64,000 nt of DNA from Chrysemys picta bellii (lineage: Eukaryota; Chordata; Testudines; Emydidae). Every line of letters starts with the position of its first letter. Positions within the stretch are counted from its first letter, which is position 1. The notes under the pieces are model-generated. The model was not told where the DNA came from. It saw only the letters and a program-made list of their open reading frames with translations, and made no database searches. The translations under genes and the position numbers were made by a program. Below, piece after piece: positions 48,437 to 60,440 of the stretch. The stretch is from NCBI RefSeq assembly GCF_011386835.1, contig NC_088795.1, positions 118,685,434 to 118,749,433 of the forward strand, given 5' to 3'.

Positions 48437-50069
48437 CACCCGTTCATGCTGACTTAATTATAAACAAAAATTAAAGATCTTCTTTAACTTCTACTTTTTA
48501 GTAGCTCCAGCAAAATTCAGAGTCCTAGTTAGATAAATATTTGAGGTGTGGCAAGTCTTGTACCATTAAAAATTTTTTTGCACCTGTTTCATTCTTAACT
48601 CCCTATGTATGGTACTCATAGTCCACTGTTCGCCTGCTTCATGGTTTGTCTGCGTACGCTCTCTGAACAAAAGACCTGCAAAAGCACTAGAACTGACAGA
48701 ACTGCATAGGGCAGATTAGAGATGTAGCCAGGCCCCATCCTCCCAGTGTATCAACTCGTATCAGGTGGGAAGCAGTGGGAGAAGGCACATAGTACACTTT
48801 TTGTACAAGTATAGTAAGTGCTGCTCCCTGAATGTCCCATTAGGTCTCCCTTTTACCACTACGTGGGCACTAGAGCTGCTAAGCTTCTCCACAGGTTTTC
48901 CCACTGGCAGTCAGAGCTATAATTTAACCATTTATCTTTAGGTTCAATATTTTACCCTCGCCCCATGCAAGAAAACACGTCAGAACCAGGTAACGTGAGT
49001 GCCATTTATTGGTTTAGTTTTCTCTTTCATTATGTACTAACCTCGGTCCATTTAAAAAGCTGCTCCATGGCAAATGCCCTCTCCATCATATCACCTTGAT
49101 ATCTTTACACCTATCACACTTAATCCATTCTCCAGCTGGGTTTCAAAGGATTCCATATGTCTATGCTCTCCTATTTGGACTCTAAGGAGCTGATAGCCAG
49201 ATTATTTCGTACTGTAATGTATTCCATACCTCACTTCATAGACTCTTCATGAAAGAAGACAGCTTCATGGTAATTTATATTCTGGTACCATCATGAATTT
49301 AAGATAACTCCCTTTTTCCATTTGCAGATTCCACATTCCTCATTTGGTCATCAGGTGAAATAGCTACAGCTTCTTGATATGAATTTCACAAGCTATATAC
49401 ATCCACATTAGACCAACTACAGAATACTTTTTATAGTACCACAACGTTTTATTCCTTTTATTGTTCAATTTTGAAATAACCTCCTTTCCTATATTATATG
49501 CCTTATATATTATTAGTTACTTCATTTGTTTAGTTGAGCAAAAACAATGCTTAGAAATTACATTTATCTGAAAAAATTGGGGCCAAAACTTCAAGTGATA
49601 CCTTAACATTCATGCACCCTGAAAATTCTTCCCTTGATTTTTTTTTTTATAGTTTGGATGGACAAAATATGCTTGCCCCAAAACTCAAATCTGCACTTTA
49701 AAATAGCAGATGCACATCCATACTAAACAGTACTTTCATAGTCTCTTTGTGAAGAGTCTATCTAAATTGTTCAGAACCATCTGTCTATTGATAGAGGGTT
49801 GTGGACTTTTCACTCAGCTATGTTTGTAGTATGAACTGCAAGAAGGAGGAGTTAGAGAAGTGCTTCCAATCAAGTCCCTAAATAACTCTTGTATAGATTC
49901 AATGGTTTGCTCAGTTTTTGTCACTGTTTTGTTTTCTTTAGCATGTCTGCAACTGACATGCTAGCACATTTCGTAACATGTTGCACTCCAGTACATACAC
50001 AGAGATGCACTATCTACAAATGATGAACATTAACAAGTGTTTGCAGCAAAACATAGCTTAGGAACTTAC

Positions 50070-50234
50070 GTTTGGAATGTTTGTCACAGAGGGCTGATGC
50101 CCTCATGTCACAGAGTCTCAAGGATCCTTTGCTGCTGCTGTAGACAAAGAGATTGCAATGGTGGGGATGAAACTCGGATGCAGTAATCACTTCCGTCAAG
50201 TCCTCCATGTTGGCTGGCTTTATATCTACAATGT
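50070..50234 (-). CDS. PPP2R2C: PPP2R2C internal coding exon, 165 bp
   Basis: The first two bases (AC) complete an asparagine codon from the missing upstream exon. Then come 54 codons: [20 protein letters not shown], then [20 protein letters not shown] and [15 protein letters not shown] final C starts the leucine codon finished at 31915. The [25 protein letters not shown] part is a WD40 blade, about residues 209-264. The donor is AAAC|gtaagtt and the acceptor cattcag. Length and phases equal the conserved PPP2R2 exon. This is the most upstream exon found. The ITDRSF/N-type exon that should precede it is outside the window or was not recognised. Confidence 0.97.
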
Positions 50235-50759
50235 CTGAATGGAGGTTTTATTAAGGAAAATTAAATTGGTTACAAGTAAGTTATGAATCTTGCCACCTCT
50301 TTGAAGGCCGCATGTTTGTACAGACATTTTCCACATGTTTACAGACAAATAAATTAGTTTTGAATAAAGCATTCTCATTTGTTTGAGAAGAGACATTCAG
50401 CATTATTCTGTTTGGCAGTAGCTTTTCTTATTTGAGGTTGCACCACAGAGACAATTAAATTTTCATAACAAAATTAATCTAGGACCATTATCTAACATAC
50501 CTTACTGTGGGTATCATTAATATGCCTACATTTGCAGTAAAGTGTTGGTGATGGAGATATGGCAATTGAGGTTTTCAGATCTGTTCAGGGGATCTGATCA
50601 CCTATCTTTCATTTAAACTAAAGGAGAATCAGTAGCTAAATACCCTGCACTGCTTGGCAAATCACAATCATCAGTATTTCCCCATAACTGCAGTGGCAAT
50701 TACTGCTGTAGCTCAGATAACACTGATGTATAGATAGCAGCCTCTGTACATCTCACTTT

Positions 50760-51100
50760 CCCTCCATCCAGTCTACTTAAAATATTGCTGCTAAGATAAC
50801 TTTCCTCTCCCACTCTTTTGACCTCATCATCCCCTCCTTCACTGGCTTCTTGTCCTTTGCTGTATCAATGTCAAGGCCCTTGTCCTCTGCTTCAGTGCTT
50901 CACAGTTTGCCCCAGCCTGCTCCACTGCTCTTATTTCCTCTTTCTTTCCCTCTCATTCCCTCCTCTCCTCTAATCCTCTCTCCTAGAACCTCCCTTGGGT
51001 CTGCTTCTCCCATTCCCAGCTTCATACCTTTACCCATGCCCCTCTCTGTGCTTGGAATTCCTCCTTCCAATACACTCCTTTCCTCTCAACCTAATTCTAT
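50760..51100 (+). repeat. Pyrimidine-rich interspersed repeat, possibly LINE-derived
   Basis: Phrases such as aatattgctgctaagataac, ttgacctcatcatcccctcc and ttcactggcttcttgtcctt resemble a widely dispersed amniote repeat derived from an L2/Rex-like reverse-transcriptase end. The rest is C/T-rich. The class is uncertain. The 91-codon frame here is low complexity. Confidence 0.35.
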
Positions 51101-51136
51101 GCTATATACAACACTGGGTGGTTAGATAACCTAGAG

Positions 51137-51186
51137 CAGTGTTTCTCAAATGCGGCCTCCAGAGGCTTTTCTTGCGAGAACCCCTG
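51137..51186. mobile_element. 50-bp hAT remnant with perfect 8-bp duplication
   Basis: acctagag at 51129-51136 and 51187-51194 flanks only 50 bp. These run from cagtgtttctcaaatgcg to gcgagaacccctg, both recognisable hAT ends of the cagtggttctcaa type. It is almost pure termini, an extreme internal deletion. Confidence 0.8.
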
Positions 51187-52851
51187 ACCTAGAGGTTGGA
51201 CGGTGGTACTAAAAGAAGTTGATTTTATATTGTTTGTAGTGCATGTTCTTAGAATCTCGGGCCAAGGAGATGGAAAGTTGTAGGATGATAGAGGCTCTTT
51301 GCTGAAACAGCAAATAGAATTAGAACCGTAAACAGACATTCAGAAGTGTCATGGGCTATCACAAAATGGTAGATGAATGTGAGCCACCAGGATATTTCAG
51401 ACCTAAAAGATGCAAATGCTATGTAAGGAGGGGGAATAATTGGTTATAATTGACATTGACATACATTAATAGATCACAGAAGCTAGATAGACTGGAAGAC
51501 CTAACAGGTTTCCCACCCACCCCTTATCTCCATCAGTGCAAGTATCAAGAAAGTCTTTTTACTGGTAAAGGATATCAAGAAGGTCACTAACTAGTATAGC
51601 TAAAAGACTTTCAGCTAGATTCTGATCTCAGCAGTTACATCAGTGTAACTCCACCGTGTTTGACGAGTTAATCTTGATTTACCCTGGTATGTAAAATCAG
51701 AATCAAGCCTGTAGTCTGGACAATTTGTATGGTTGCCCTAAAATTATGGGAATCACTGCCTTACATCATTATGCAACTTAGAGAGGCTTTTTAAAAAGGT
51801 ATGTGCATTTTTTCACATGCAAATTGTATACAAACTCAGATGCACGTATGCAAACTGATGAGTGTGAATATGTACCAGTCTCAATGCAAAAATCAAGGTT
51901 TGTGCATGCACAAGAGTGCATGCTTGTGTGCTGCTTTTGAAAATCGCACTGAGGGCTAAATTTCAAAAAATGGTATAAAAAAAACTAGTGCCTCCAATTT
52001 TTCATGTCTCACCTTTTCCAAATAGAATTTTTCAAAATGAGTCCAATCTTGCTCCCATTGAAATCAATGGGAATTTTGTCATTGCCTATAATAGGAGCAG
52101 GTTTGGGTCCTGCAGTTGTGAATACAAATTGTGTAGATGCCTAACTAATCTATCTGCACGGGCAAATGCATTTAGAAAGCATAAATCAGAGTTCTGTGTG
52201 TGTCAAATTATAGATGTGAAAATATGTAGACAATTTCAGGTGCTGAGTAAAGGACCTCTGAAAATTTGCCCAAATGTCCCATTTCGGTAAGAAAAAAATC
52301 ATAAACATAGAATATACTATTAGCTTCACTACAAATTTAAGTTCCAGCAGTGCAGTCCATTGTGGAAAATTCCCAATGAAGATAATGCTTATTACTGAAA
52401 TCAATGTAAATTTCTGTGAAAAAAGGATTGTAGCTCTGAGTCTTATCTGGTCATAGTTGAACTATATAACACACCAATTAAATATCCCATGTACACATCA
52501 GCCAATCAATCACTATTATTAAAAATTGATATGATGCATAACTTATATGGTACTCCTCAGTCACAGCCATTCATATAGATCCCATGCTTTGGTGATCTTA
52601 TGCTCTGGGAAAGACAAGAAAAATAAAAAACAAGAGAAGATATGGAACAACAGCTCAGGAAAGGGGAAGTGAGAAGAGAGATTTCTGGTGAAGAAAAGGA
52701 GGAAGGAATATTTCCTAGAAGAAGAGGATTTTAAGAAAGCAGTAGTTGAGGAGGTATTGTATTCATTCCCACACCAGCTCCGAAGGGGTGAAGGTGGCCC
52801 AGAAGGGCCCCATTAACCTTCACAGATGCACCTGATGGGAGGCCCAGGCAT

Positions 52852-53429
52852 TGATAAATACTAATTGCTGATGATGGCCAGCTGGTAACGGATTATAAAG
52901 AAGAAAAGTTTGTAGTACCAGGAGGCTGCAGGGAGAAAGTCTGTAGTCACTTTCTGGGAGCAGGAAACCCAGCAGGGAGAATAAGTCCTGGGATCCTGCC
53001 TCTGGAAGAAGGGTCAACCGCAGAGGAGTTGTGGAGAAAGAAAGCCTGAAAAGGCAGGGTAGGAAGAAGCTCAGAGAAACAGCAGCAAGGAGGGGGACTG
53101 TGTAGACCTTAGCTGATGGTTATGGGGTCGCTGGACTGGAATCCAGTGTAGAGGAAGGACCTGGGTTCCCCTACCAGCCACTGGGAAGTGGTGCTAGACT
53201 GTTTGAGGTGCAATCTGAACAGCTAGTCCAGCAAGTCTTTGATACCCCAGAAAGGAAAGGGGGGGGTATATAGTGACCTAGCCAAGGGCTGAGTTGTGAG
53301 TAGGGAGCACTGTAAATTTCTGTAGTGATGGAATGACCACTAGCCATGCATGTGCCATGCAGGAAGAACTGCTATGCCATGCCTGCCCAGGAGGAGGAAG
53401 TGCTCTTGTGGTGAATGAACACCATTACA
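52852..53429 (+). mobile_element. Solo LTR, 578 bp, with 5-bp duplication
   Basis: ggcat at 52847-52851 and 53430-53434 flanks a block starting tgataaatac and ending caccattaca, with canonical TG...CA ends. It contains a TATA-like ggattataaaga (about 52890). It shares gacctgggttccc and ccactgggaagtgg with the LTR at 47627-48436. No internal coding region is adjacent. Confidence 0.75.
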
Positions 53430-53539
53430 GGCATACAGTGAAAAGAAAGAGTAATAGTACGGCAGAGTATCTGAGTAAGACTATATTCTCACATGATCCT
53501 CATCGCTGTAGTGTCTGCAAACCTTCCAAACACTAAAGA

Positions 53540-53712
53540 ATTTATTTTCACAACACTCCTGCGGAAGAGGAAAGTATTACTATTCTATCCTTCAGATAAG
53601 GAACTGGGGCAGAGAGAATAAGTTGCTTGCCCAAGGTCACACCGAAAATCCACGATAGAGCTGTGAAGTGAACACAGATCTATTGAATCCCAGAGCAGTG
53701 CCTTAAACATAA
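53540..53712 (-). mobile_element. CORE/MIR-type SINE fragment
   Basis: On the plus strand it reads the MIR-like reverse complement: ccttcagataaggaactggg, gcagagagaataagttgctt and gcccaaggtcacaccgaaaa. It then passes into a degraded head region near cccagagcagtgccttaaac. Ancient and diverged. Confidence 0.6.
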
Positions 53713-56493
53713 GACCCTCCTTCCCAGCTGTTATGCTTCCCAAAACATAAAATTTGAATCAATTGGCATAAGAGATAATTTGAACATTCCTGGAGAATGA
53801 GATAATAGGAAAATGTTGTTTTATTAATGGCCAGAAAAGTCATATGTTGTCTTACTAAGCCAGTCCCTGTGCTTGTTGAAGTAGACAGAAAAACTTTAAT
53901 TGATTTCAGTGGGAGCAGGGTCAGGCCCATCACAGAAATTACAACTACTCTTTGATCTTTCCTGAGCCTGTAGATTTCAGAAGCATTAAAATGAAATTAA
54001 AATTTAAAAGTAACAATATGCAAGTGTAGATAAAATTATCATAAATTTGCCTGGCTTCACACTGACCATATCATATATTACACTGAATTGGTTTTAAAAA
54101 GAAAAACGGCAGTGAAGAATGGGAGTAGCTGGTGACATTTCATAACAAGAGGACATGAATTAATGTTGCATTTCAATGGCATTCCTAAGAAATTACTTAC
54201 AGTATCACATTTGCATCCCTCTCCAGGAATCCATCATCAATAATGTTAGTACAATGAATACCAAGATGTGGTAACACTGATTTACCACCTATTATGAAGT
54301 ATCCCTAAATGTTCTTAAAATTCTAACGGGCAGAAATATCCTTTATTTGGTTATTTGCATTTGGTAAATCTGTCTGAAGAAATCTGTTAGTAAAAGCAAT
54401 TGCTTTCAGTGATTGAATTGCTTTCAGGAGATCAGAGGAATTACGGTAACTCGATGCAAGAATTTCACCTGTTAGTGGAGAAGATGAATAATTGCTGAGT
54501 GATGAGAAAGATATAAAATATAAATAGAGTGTGCGAAACAGTCAGACCAAGTATCATTTTTCTGGAAGCTGAAGATGGTATTGATGAATTTCCCTTCATT
54601 GTACAAAATGAATAGCCCCACGCTGAATAATGAAATTAAATATTCCATTTCCCCAGCTGAAATACATAAAACACTTGGAACAGAAACCATTTCTAGATGC
54701 GATCTCCATCTCCATTGAGACAGAGTAGACTTCATTGCCTTTGGTGGATCATACATTAAATGTATGAACAAAACCCATAATTCCATCAGATTGAAGCAAA
54801 AATAATCCCTATCCTAATAAACAACTATCCAGTATGGCTTGACAGGTGATGTGTGGGCACTGTATTTAAACTAGTATGACAAGAAACGGGCAAGCAGAAC
54901 AGAAGCATCACCCATGAGACACTTTGTATTTTTTTTTCCATTTCCCCCTTATGCTGGGTTTTACCTGGTATTCTATAGCAGAGAAATAGAAAACAATTGG
55001 GCCAGGTACTCTGTTCTAGATCCAGCCCCCTTTGTGCAACCTGAGCTGCTCAAAAGAAGATGGAAGCTGGTAGTAGCCAGCCAAATGAAAAATTCCTCTG
55101 CTGGAGGGGACTCTTTTAGGGCACGGAAAGCTGATGGAAGCAGCTCCTACATTAACTGCCACCCCCCAATACCAGTGTACGGGGTGTACTGGAGGCAGGG
55201 AGGGATGTCTTGTGTAGAGCACAACTCTGCCACAGCAGTTCACAGCTGGCATATGGGCCCTTAAGAATGAGAGCTAGCTGGTATAAATGAGAGAAGTGCT
55301 TACACTGGGTCTGATGCTCTGATATCCCCACATTCCTCTTGCACCAAGTGGATCTCAATGCAGGAGAGAATCTAGGCACACATGCTTTAGAAAGCTGGAA
55401 AAGCCATACAGTCTGATTCACCCTCGGTAGTTCAAAGGGCTGCAATTCACACTTCCCTGAAAAAGCTGGGGTTGCTGCGCTTAAGTGAGGGAGATTCACC
55501 CTGGGGAAAAGGCAAGTGGTATTTACACGGCTGCTGTCTCCCCAGGGGCCTGATAAGGGAGATGAATTTTAATTTATGGCAGAGGCCAACGATGGGAGAG
55601 GGGAAGGACTGAATCAGCAAATCTTCACATTGCCTTCATTGCCACCCGTTTTGGAAGCTATGCACGCTCCGGACACCATGTGCTACTGCTGCACCAAGGA
55701 AATAAAGTGTCTCAGCCCCTCCTAACTCATTTCAACACTATCTTGCTCCATACAGGGCTGCTTCTCCAGTGCCTGGCTCAGTGATATGGGATGAGGCTAC
55801 TAGGGAGCTGATGGATTTTCTAGCAGTTCTCCAGGGAAAAATGGACATGACAGATTTACCATGCCTGCAGACTATGGTGGAGGGTGAGTTCTCACAGCTG
55901 GATCTGCAGAGCTGGAAGGAGTTAGTAGTAGTGGGAGTATTATTACAAGAGCAGAGAGAGCACACTGAGGCCCGTGAAGTTAGTGCTCAGTCTCTTACAG
56001 GGATGCCTCGAGTGTCTCCAGGAGTAAGTCACTTGCTCATTACTTTTAGTCCCCTTGTAGGCTATGTGATGGAATACACAGCTACTCCACTGGCAGCTGC
56101 ATGAAGCTGGATGTACTCAACCCCTATGGACCCTCTACCAGCAACACCATAGGTAGCAGAAAAAAGGAGCATTTAAGATGGGGGAAGGAAAGATTGGGTC
56201 TCTGAAGGCCCAGGGGGATAACCTCTTGGACTCCCAAATTGGATGCAACTTAACCTTCAGACCTGCGTTAACAGTTACACCTATTGGGAGTCTGACAGCA
56301 CGGCAGCTCCCACACCTCTCCTCCAGAACTAGTTCAGCCAGGCGGTTGACTCTGCAGCTTCATAGCACTTCAGTCAAATATGGGAAGGCGTCCCACAATC
56401 AGTTTATTGTTTATGTCATTGCTTATACAGTGCTAGACCTGTGCAAAGCATTTTACCCAGTTAGAAATGGGCCCTACCCATAGGACCTTCAGT

Positions 56494-56668
56494 TGGGGTG
56501 AGGAATAGCTTAGTGGTTTGAGCATTGGCCTGCTAAACCCAGGGTTGTGAGCTCAGTCCTTGAGGGGACTATTTAGGGACCTAGGGCAAAAATCAGTACT
56601 TGGTACTGCTAGTGAAGGCAGGGGGCTGGACTCGATGACCTTTCAGGGTCCCTTCCAGTTCTATGAAG
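56494..56668 (+). mobile_element. tRNA-derived SINE (cryptodiran type)
   Basis: The box A region is tagcttagtgg at 56506-56516 and a T-arm/box B-like gagctcagtcc lies at about 56549-56559. After these come the body (gactatttagggacctaggg) and a CR1-like 3' tail (tcagggtcccttccagttct) ending tatgaagcataatg. The same family is on the minus strand at 18402-18574. A poly(A)-rich stretch follows at about 56675. Confidence 0.8.
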
Positions 56669-57383
56669 CATAATGAAAAAAAAAACAAAAAGGAGGAGGA
56701 AAGAGCACAAGGGGCAGTGTGATAAAAGCCATGTAGCTTTGAGTGGGCAAATAGGGTCAGGTTACTAAAAGGCTTCTTGCTGATGTGAGTGAAGTCAGTG
56801 GAAGTTTTGCCATTGACTTCAGTGGGAATGGATAGGTTCTAAAGCGAGTCTCGGCATTATTCATAGTACAGGACTGGGACTAACAGGATTAGTGCCAACA
56901 GCTGTTGTGCAGATGATATTAAAATGAGGACAACAAGACAGGAGATTTGTTCCACTGCCTTTCAGCCATTGCATCCAACAGGAACATCCCCTTCTGGGAG
57001 AAAGTATTCAGTAAAGTTTCTTTTTATCGCAGGTTATGAAGATGACCTGCCCCCAATCCAAAATTTGCATTAATGAGACTCCCTCACTTGATCAGCTAGC
57101 ATATAAATTAGTGGGTCCACTTTATGCTTGTGCCAAAACATGTATAATGAGAATGTGGAAAATAAGCAGGGCTCCTGCTGAATGAAAAGAGTTCCAGGAT
57201 GTTTCCTTTTATGATAATGGAAACATTGCACAGTTTCCTGAAAATAGATTATCTCCTTTGAACCGCAGAGTATGTATTAAAAAACCTAGCTATTTCTCCA
57301 GCAGATACCACCAGGGATTCCTACAAGGAACTGGGTTTGGCAGAAAACTTGTAACTGAATAAAATGCACAAATCAAGCTATAC

Positions 57384-58090
57384 CGGGGTGGGCAAACTAT
57401 GGCTTGTGGACTGGATACGGCCCATCAGGGCTTTGGATCCAGCCTGCGGGATTGCCGCGCCGTGGGCCCTGCGCCACTCCCAGAAGTGGCCAGCACCACG
57501 TCCCTGTGACTCCTGGGGGAGCAGGGACAGAGGGCTCTGTGCGCTGCCCTCATCTGTGGGTACCTCCCCCCACAGCTCCCATTGTCGGGAATGGGGAACC
57601 GTGGCCAATGGGAGCTTCAGGGGAAGTACCCGCAGGCGAGGGCAGTGCACGGAGTCCTCTGCTCCCCCGGGGGCCGTGGTGCCGGCTACTTTGGGGCCAG
57701 GGCAGGCAGGGAGCCTGCCTTAGCCCTGCTGCGTGCCACTGCCACCCCAGAGGTAAGCGGCGCTGGGCCGGAGCACACACCCTGAACCCCTTCTGCACCC
57801 CACACCCCAACCCTCTGCCCTGAGCCCCCTGCTGCACCCATCCTGCACCCAACCCCCTGCCCTAAGCCCCTCCTGCATCCCAACCCCCTGCCCTGAGCCC
57901 CATGTACACCCCGCACCCCTTCTCCACCCCAATCCCTTGCCCTGAGCCCCTTCCTGCACACTGCACCCCTTCCTACACCCCGCACTCTCTCCCACACCCC
58001 AGCCCCCTGCCCTAGGCCTACATTCATGGCCCTGCATGCAATTTCCCCACCCAGATGTGGCCCTCGAGCCAAAAAGTTTGCCCACCCCTG
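57384..58090. mobile_element. GC-rich hAT non-autonomous element, 707 bp
   Basis: Perfect 8-bp duplication agctatac at 57376-57383 and 58091-58098. The ends are cggggtgggcaaac and gtttgcccacccctg, complementary except that the left end lacks one A. The interior is GC-rich with CACCCC-type low-complexity runs (57780-58020) and shares a segment with 3273-4085. Several 100-170 codon frames inside are compositional artefacts with no transposase motif. Confidence 0.88.
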
Positions 58091-59339
58091 AGCTATACCA
58101 TATACAGGACTGAATCCTCCAACTCTGGCAAGATCTTCCCTGGCTTCAACAGGGATTTTGCCAGAGCAAATACGAGTGAGGGCTGGAGGATTTGGCACTC
58201 AGAGCAAAATGCAGTGGACCCCCATTTGTCCAAGTGGCACAGGGACATGTACTTTGTATAAACAGGGGGTTTGGAATGGTGAGTTTTCCATAAAAGTGAT
58301 CTCATCTTAAACCAAATGTAGATTTGCTAAAGTTTGTACTGTTTTCATTTTGGTATTTCTGAGAGTTGTTTCCTTAATTAATCATTTGATCACAATATTT
58401 TCATCAAAAGAAGAGAGTGGGGAAGATTCTGTGCTATGATTCCAGAGATAGAGCCATACCACCATGCATGTCCCACACCAGTTATGTCAGTCCTATGCTA
58501 CTCCTGTGCTGAGGGAATTCTCCTCCAGCCTGTTGTGGTTTCTTTACCGCGTCTGTGCACTGGGGGAGCACCATTTACAGTCAGAAGCCAGAATCAGCCC
58601 TCAGTATGTTCGTTGACACAGTGTCAATTTATATTTTTAAAAAGTAGTAAACGAATTATCAGACTTTTCAACATGGAATTATATATAAGCACCTTCTTTC
58701 TTCCTTTCTTATTTAAGGAATACTATGTGTTTTCATTGTCCTATCAGACGGTCCTCTCTTCTGAATCTGTATCTTTCAACCTGTTCTCGAGTCATAGCTT
58801 TATGGAATGGATCATCAATAGGTTAATGTATCTGGCCTTTCACCTGATTGTACTGTCTTTCCTCAGGCAGAGAGATGACCCAGTATTTATATTTTAACTA
58901 CTCCTAATAGCCACAGGGGCAGTCCTTTTCTATCGGTACCCAGCTTTCTTCCAGCATTCTGCTAAAAGCATGTAGCATATGGGATTATTTTTAAACCTAG
59001 AGTTCCAATTACATCGTCTGCACCATTCAGCTCTTCTGAACCACAGCAACACTGACTGCAGCATAACTGATGCTCCTTCAAGCTTTCTTGTACCTAATAT
59101 CTGCTAATTCTAGTTATTGATCTAGTGCTCTAAGATGACTTAATGGTACAAGGTCAGTCCAATCCAATTCCAGGATCTTTGGGACAATGATTTTCTTGAT
59201 GTCACATCAGACTTGGGAACTTTGGTGCAAATTCAGACTGCCTGGGCTCTTTGCTGGAAATTTAAATCTCAGAAGGCCTAATTCTGTAAGGTGCTAAGTG
59301 TTTCCTGCCAACTGCTATCTATTGATGGTACTTATATGG

Positions 59340-59572
59340 TCCCCATTATTGTAGAATCTGACCACCTCAAAACCTTTAATATATTTATCCTCACACCATG
59401 CCTGTGAGGCAGGCAAGTGCTATTATCCCCATTATACAGAGAGTGAACCGAGGCATAGAGAGACTAAGGGACTTACCCAAAGTCACACAGGAAGTTTGTG
59501 GTAGAGTAAGGACTTGAATGCACATCTCCAAAGTCTGAGGCTTGCACCCTAACCACTGGGTTAGGGACTTAA
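59340..59572 (-). mobile_element. CORE/MIR-type SINE
   Basis: Plus-strand phrases tatccccattatacagagag, aaccgaggcatagagagact and acccaaagtcacacaggaag are the reverse complement of a MIR-like body. gcttgcaccctaaccactgg is its tRNA-like head. Diverged. Confidence 0.6.
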
Positions 59573-59597
59573 TTGAGAGTTGGGGACACTCAATGAT

Positions 59598-59815
59598 GAT
59601 AATACTACTTAGCTCTTATATAGCACTTTTCATCCCTCTATCTCAAAGCACTTTACAAAAAGGTCATGATATGATACCCATTTTACAAATGGGGAAAACT
59701 GAGGTACAGAGATGCAAATACACTTGCTAAAAGTCATCCAACAGGCCAGTGGCAGAACCAAGACTAGAACTCAGGTCTCCAGGCCACTGACCTGTCCACT
59801 AGTCTACATAGTTTA
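59598..59815 (-). mobile_element. Second CORE/MIR-type SINE, adjacent and same strand
   Basis: The phrases tatatagcacttttcatccc, ctcaaagcactttacaaa, acccattttacaaatgggga and agaactcaggtctccaggcc follow MIR order on the minus strand. The head (gacctgtccactagtctaca) lies at the right. It sits about 25 bp from the previous SINE in the same orientation. Confidence 0.65.
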
Positions 59816-60149
59816 AGTGCATTAGAATGCCATCAGTTAATTTCTTCATTATACTGGTCCTCTAAATACTCATCTTCAATTAACGTTTTCCATAAGAGTC
59901 CAGGTCTCGGATTCTGATCTCCTTTACAACAGTGTAACTCTGTGTCTTGGGCCACAACTGCACACAACTGGTTCTGTGAGAGTGTACTTGGGGGTTTAAA
60001 TGTTTGACTGCATTTTTCAACATACAGTATTTAATCATCAGGTTGCATGGTCATATATACTTGATGCATTTGCATGTGTAATTATGATTTTCTAAAATCA
60101 CTTGGGGTTGCTTTGTTCTCCATTTCCTAGCCCTCGGATAACTGAACAC

Positions 60150-60440
60150 TCATAGGATCATATAAATTAGAAATGGAAAAGACCTATTAAAGCATCTAGT
60201 CCAGCTCCTCTTAGGCAGGTTTAGTCTGTACTCTGTCTTCTAGCACTCTGTACAAACTAGTTGTAAGGTTTTCAAGGAATGGGGATAACAGTATAACAAA
60301 GAACAGAAAAGGTATAGTACTCCAGCTGAAATCAACAGATGAGTAAAACAAGCAGAATTTGGCTCTCAGGACTGTTCTACAACCTATAAGATTTCATTGT
60401 CAGGAAACTTTTCCCGATGTCTAAGATGAGGCAGTGGAAT
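60150..60440 (-). mobile_element. CR1 LINE 3' fragment
   Basis: The plus strand begins tcataggatcatataaatta, then gaaatggaaaagacctatta and agcatctagtccagctcctc. This is the reverse complement of a CR1 terminus. Later phrases (ggaaacttttcccgatgtct) fit the adjoining 3' region. Diverged. Confidence 0.6.

Larger units (their letters stand above)
31916..50069 (-). other. PPP2R2C: PPP2R2C intron (18.2 kb)
   Basis: GT-AG intron on the minus strand: donor gtaagtt next to 50070 and acceptor acacag next to 31915. It hosts the repeats listed between 32226 and 48436. Bases 34230-35140, 35400-37340, 37460-38290, 38380-39480, 39630-40600, 40880-43540, 43720-44745, 45970-47620 and 48440-50060 hold no recognised gene or repeat. 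Short chance frames in these stretches lack domain signatures. Confidence 0.9.

Noticed and set aside
55769..56104. 111-codon plus frame with non-repetitive sequence
   Set aside because: I do not recognise it, and there is no start context, splice structure or domain to support it. Kept only as a candidate for database search.
57404..58198. Overlapping 100-170 codon frames on both strands
   Set aside because: All sit inside the GC-rich hAT element at 57384-58090, low complexity, no transposase motif.
58436..58897. 153-codon plus-strand open frame
   Set aside because: No recognisable domain, ordinary intron-like base use, no splice-consistent neighbours.
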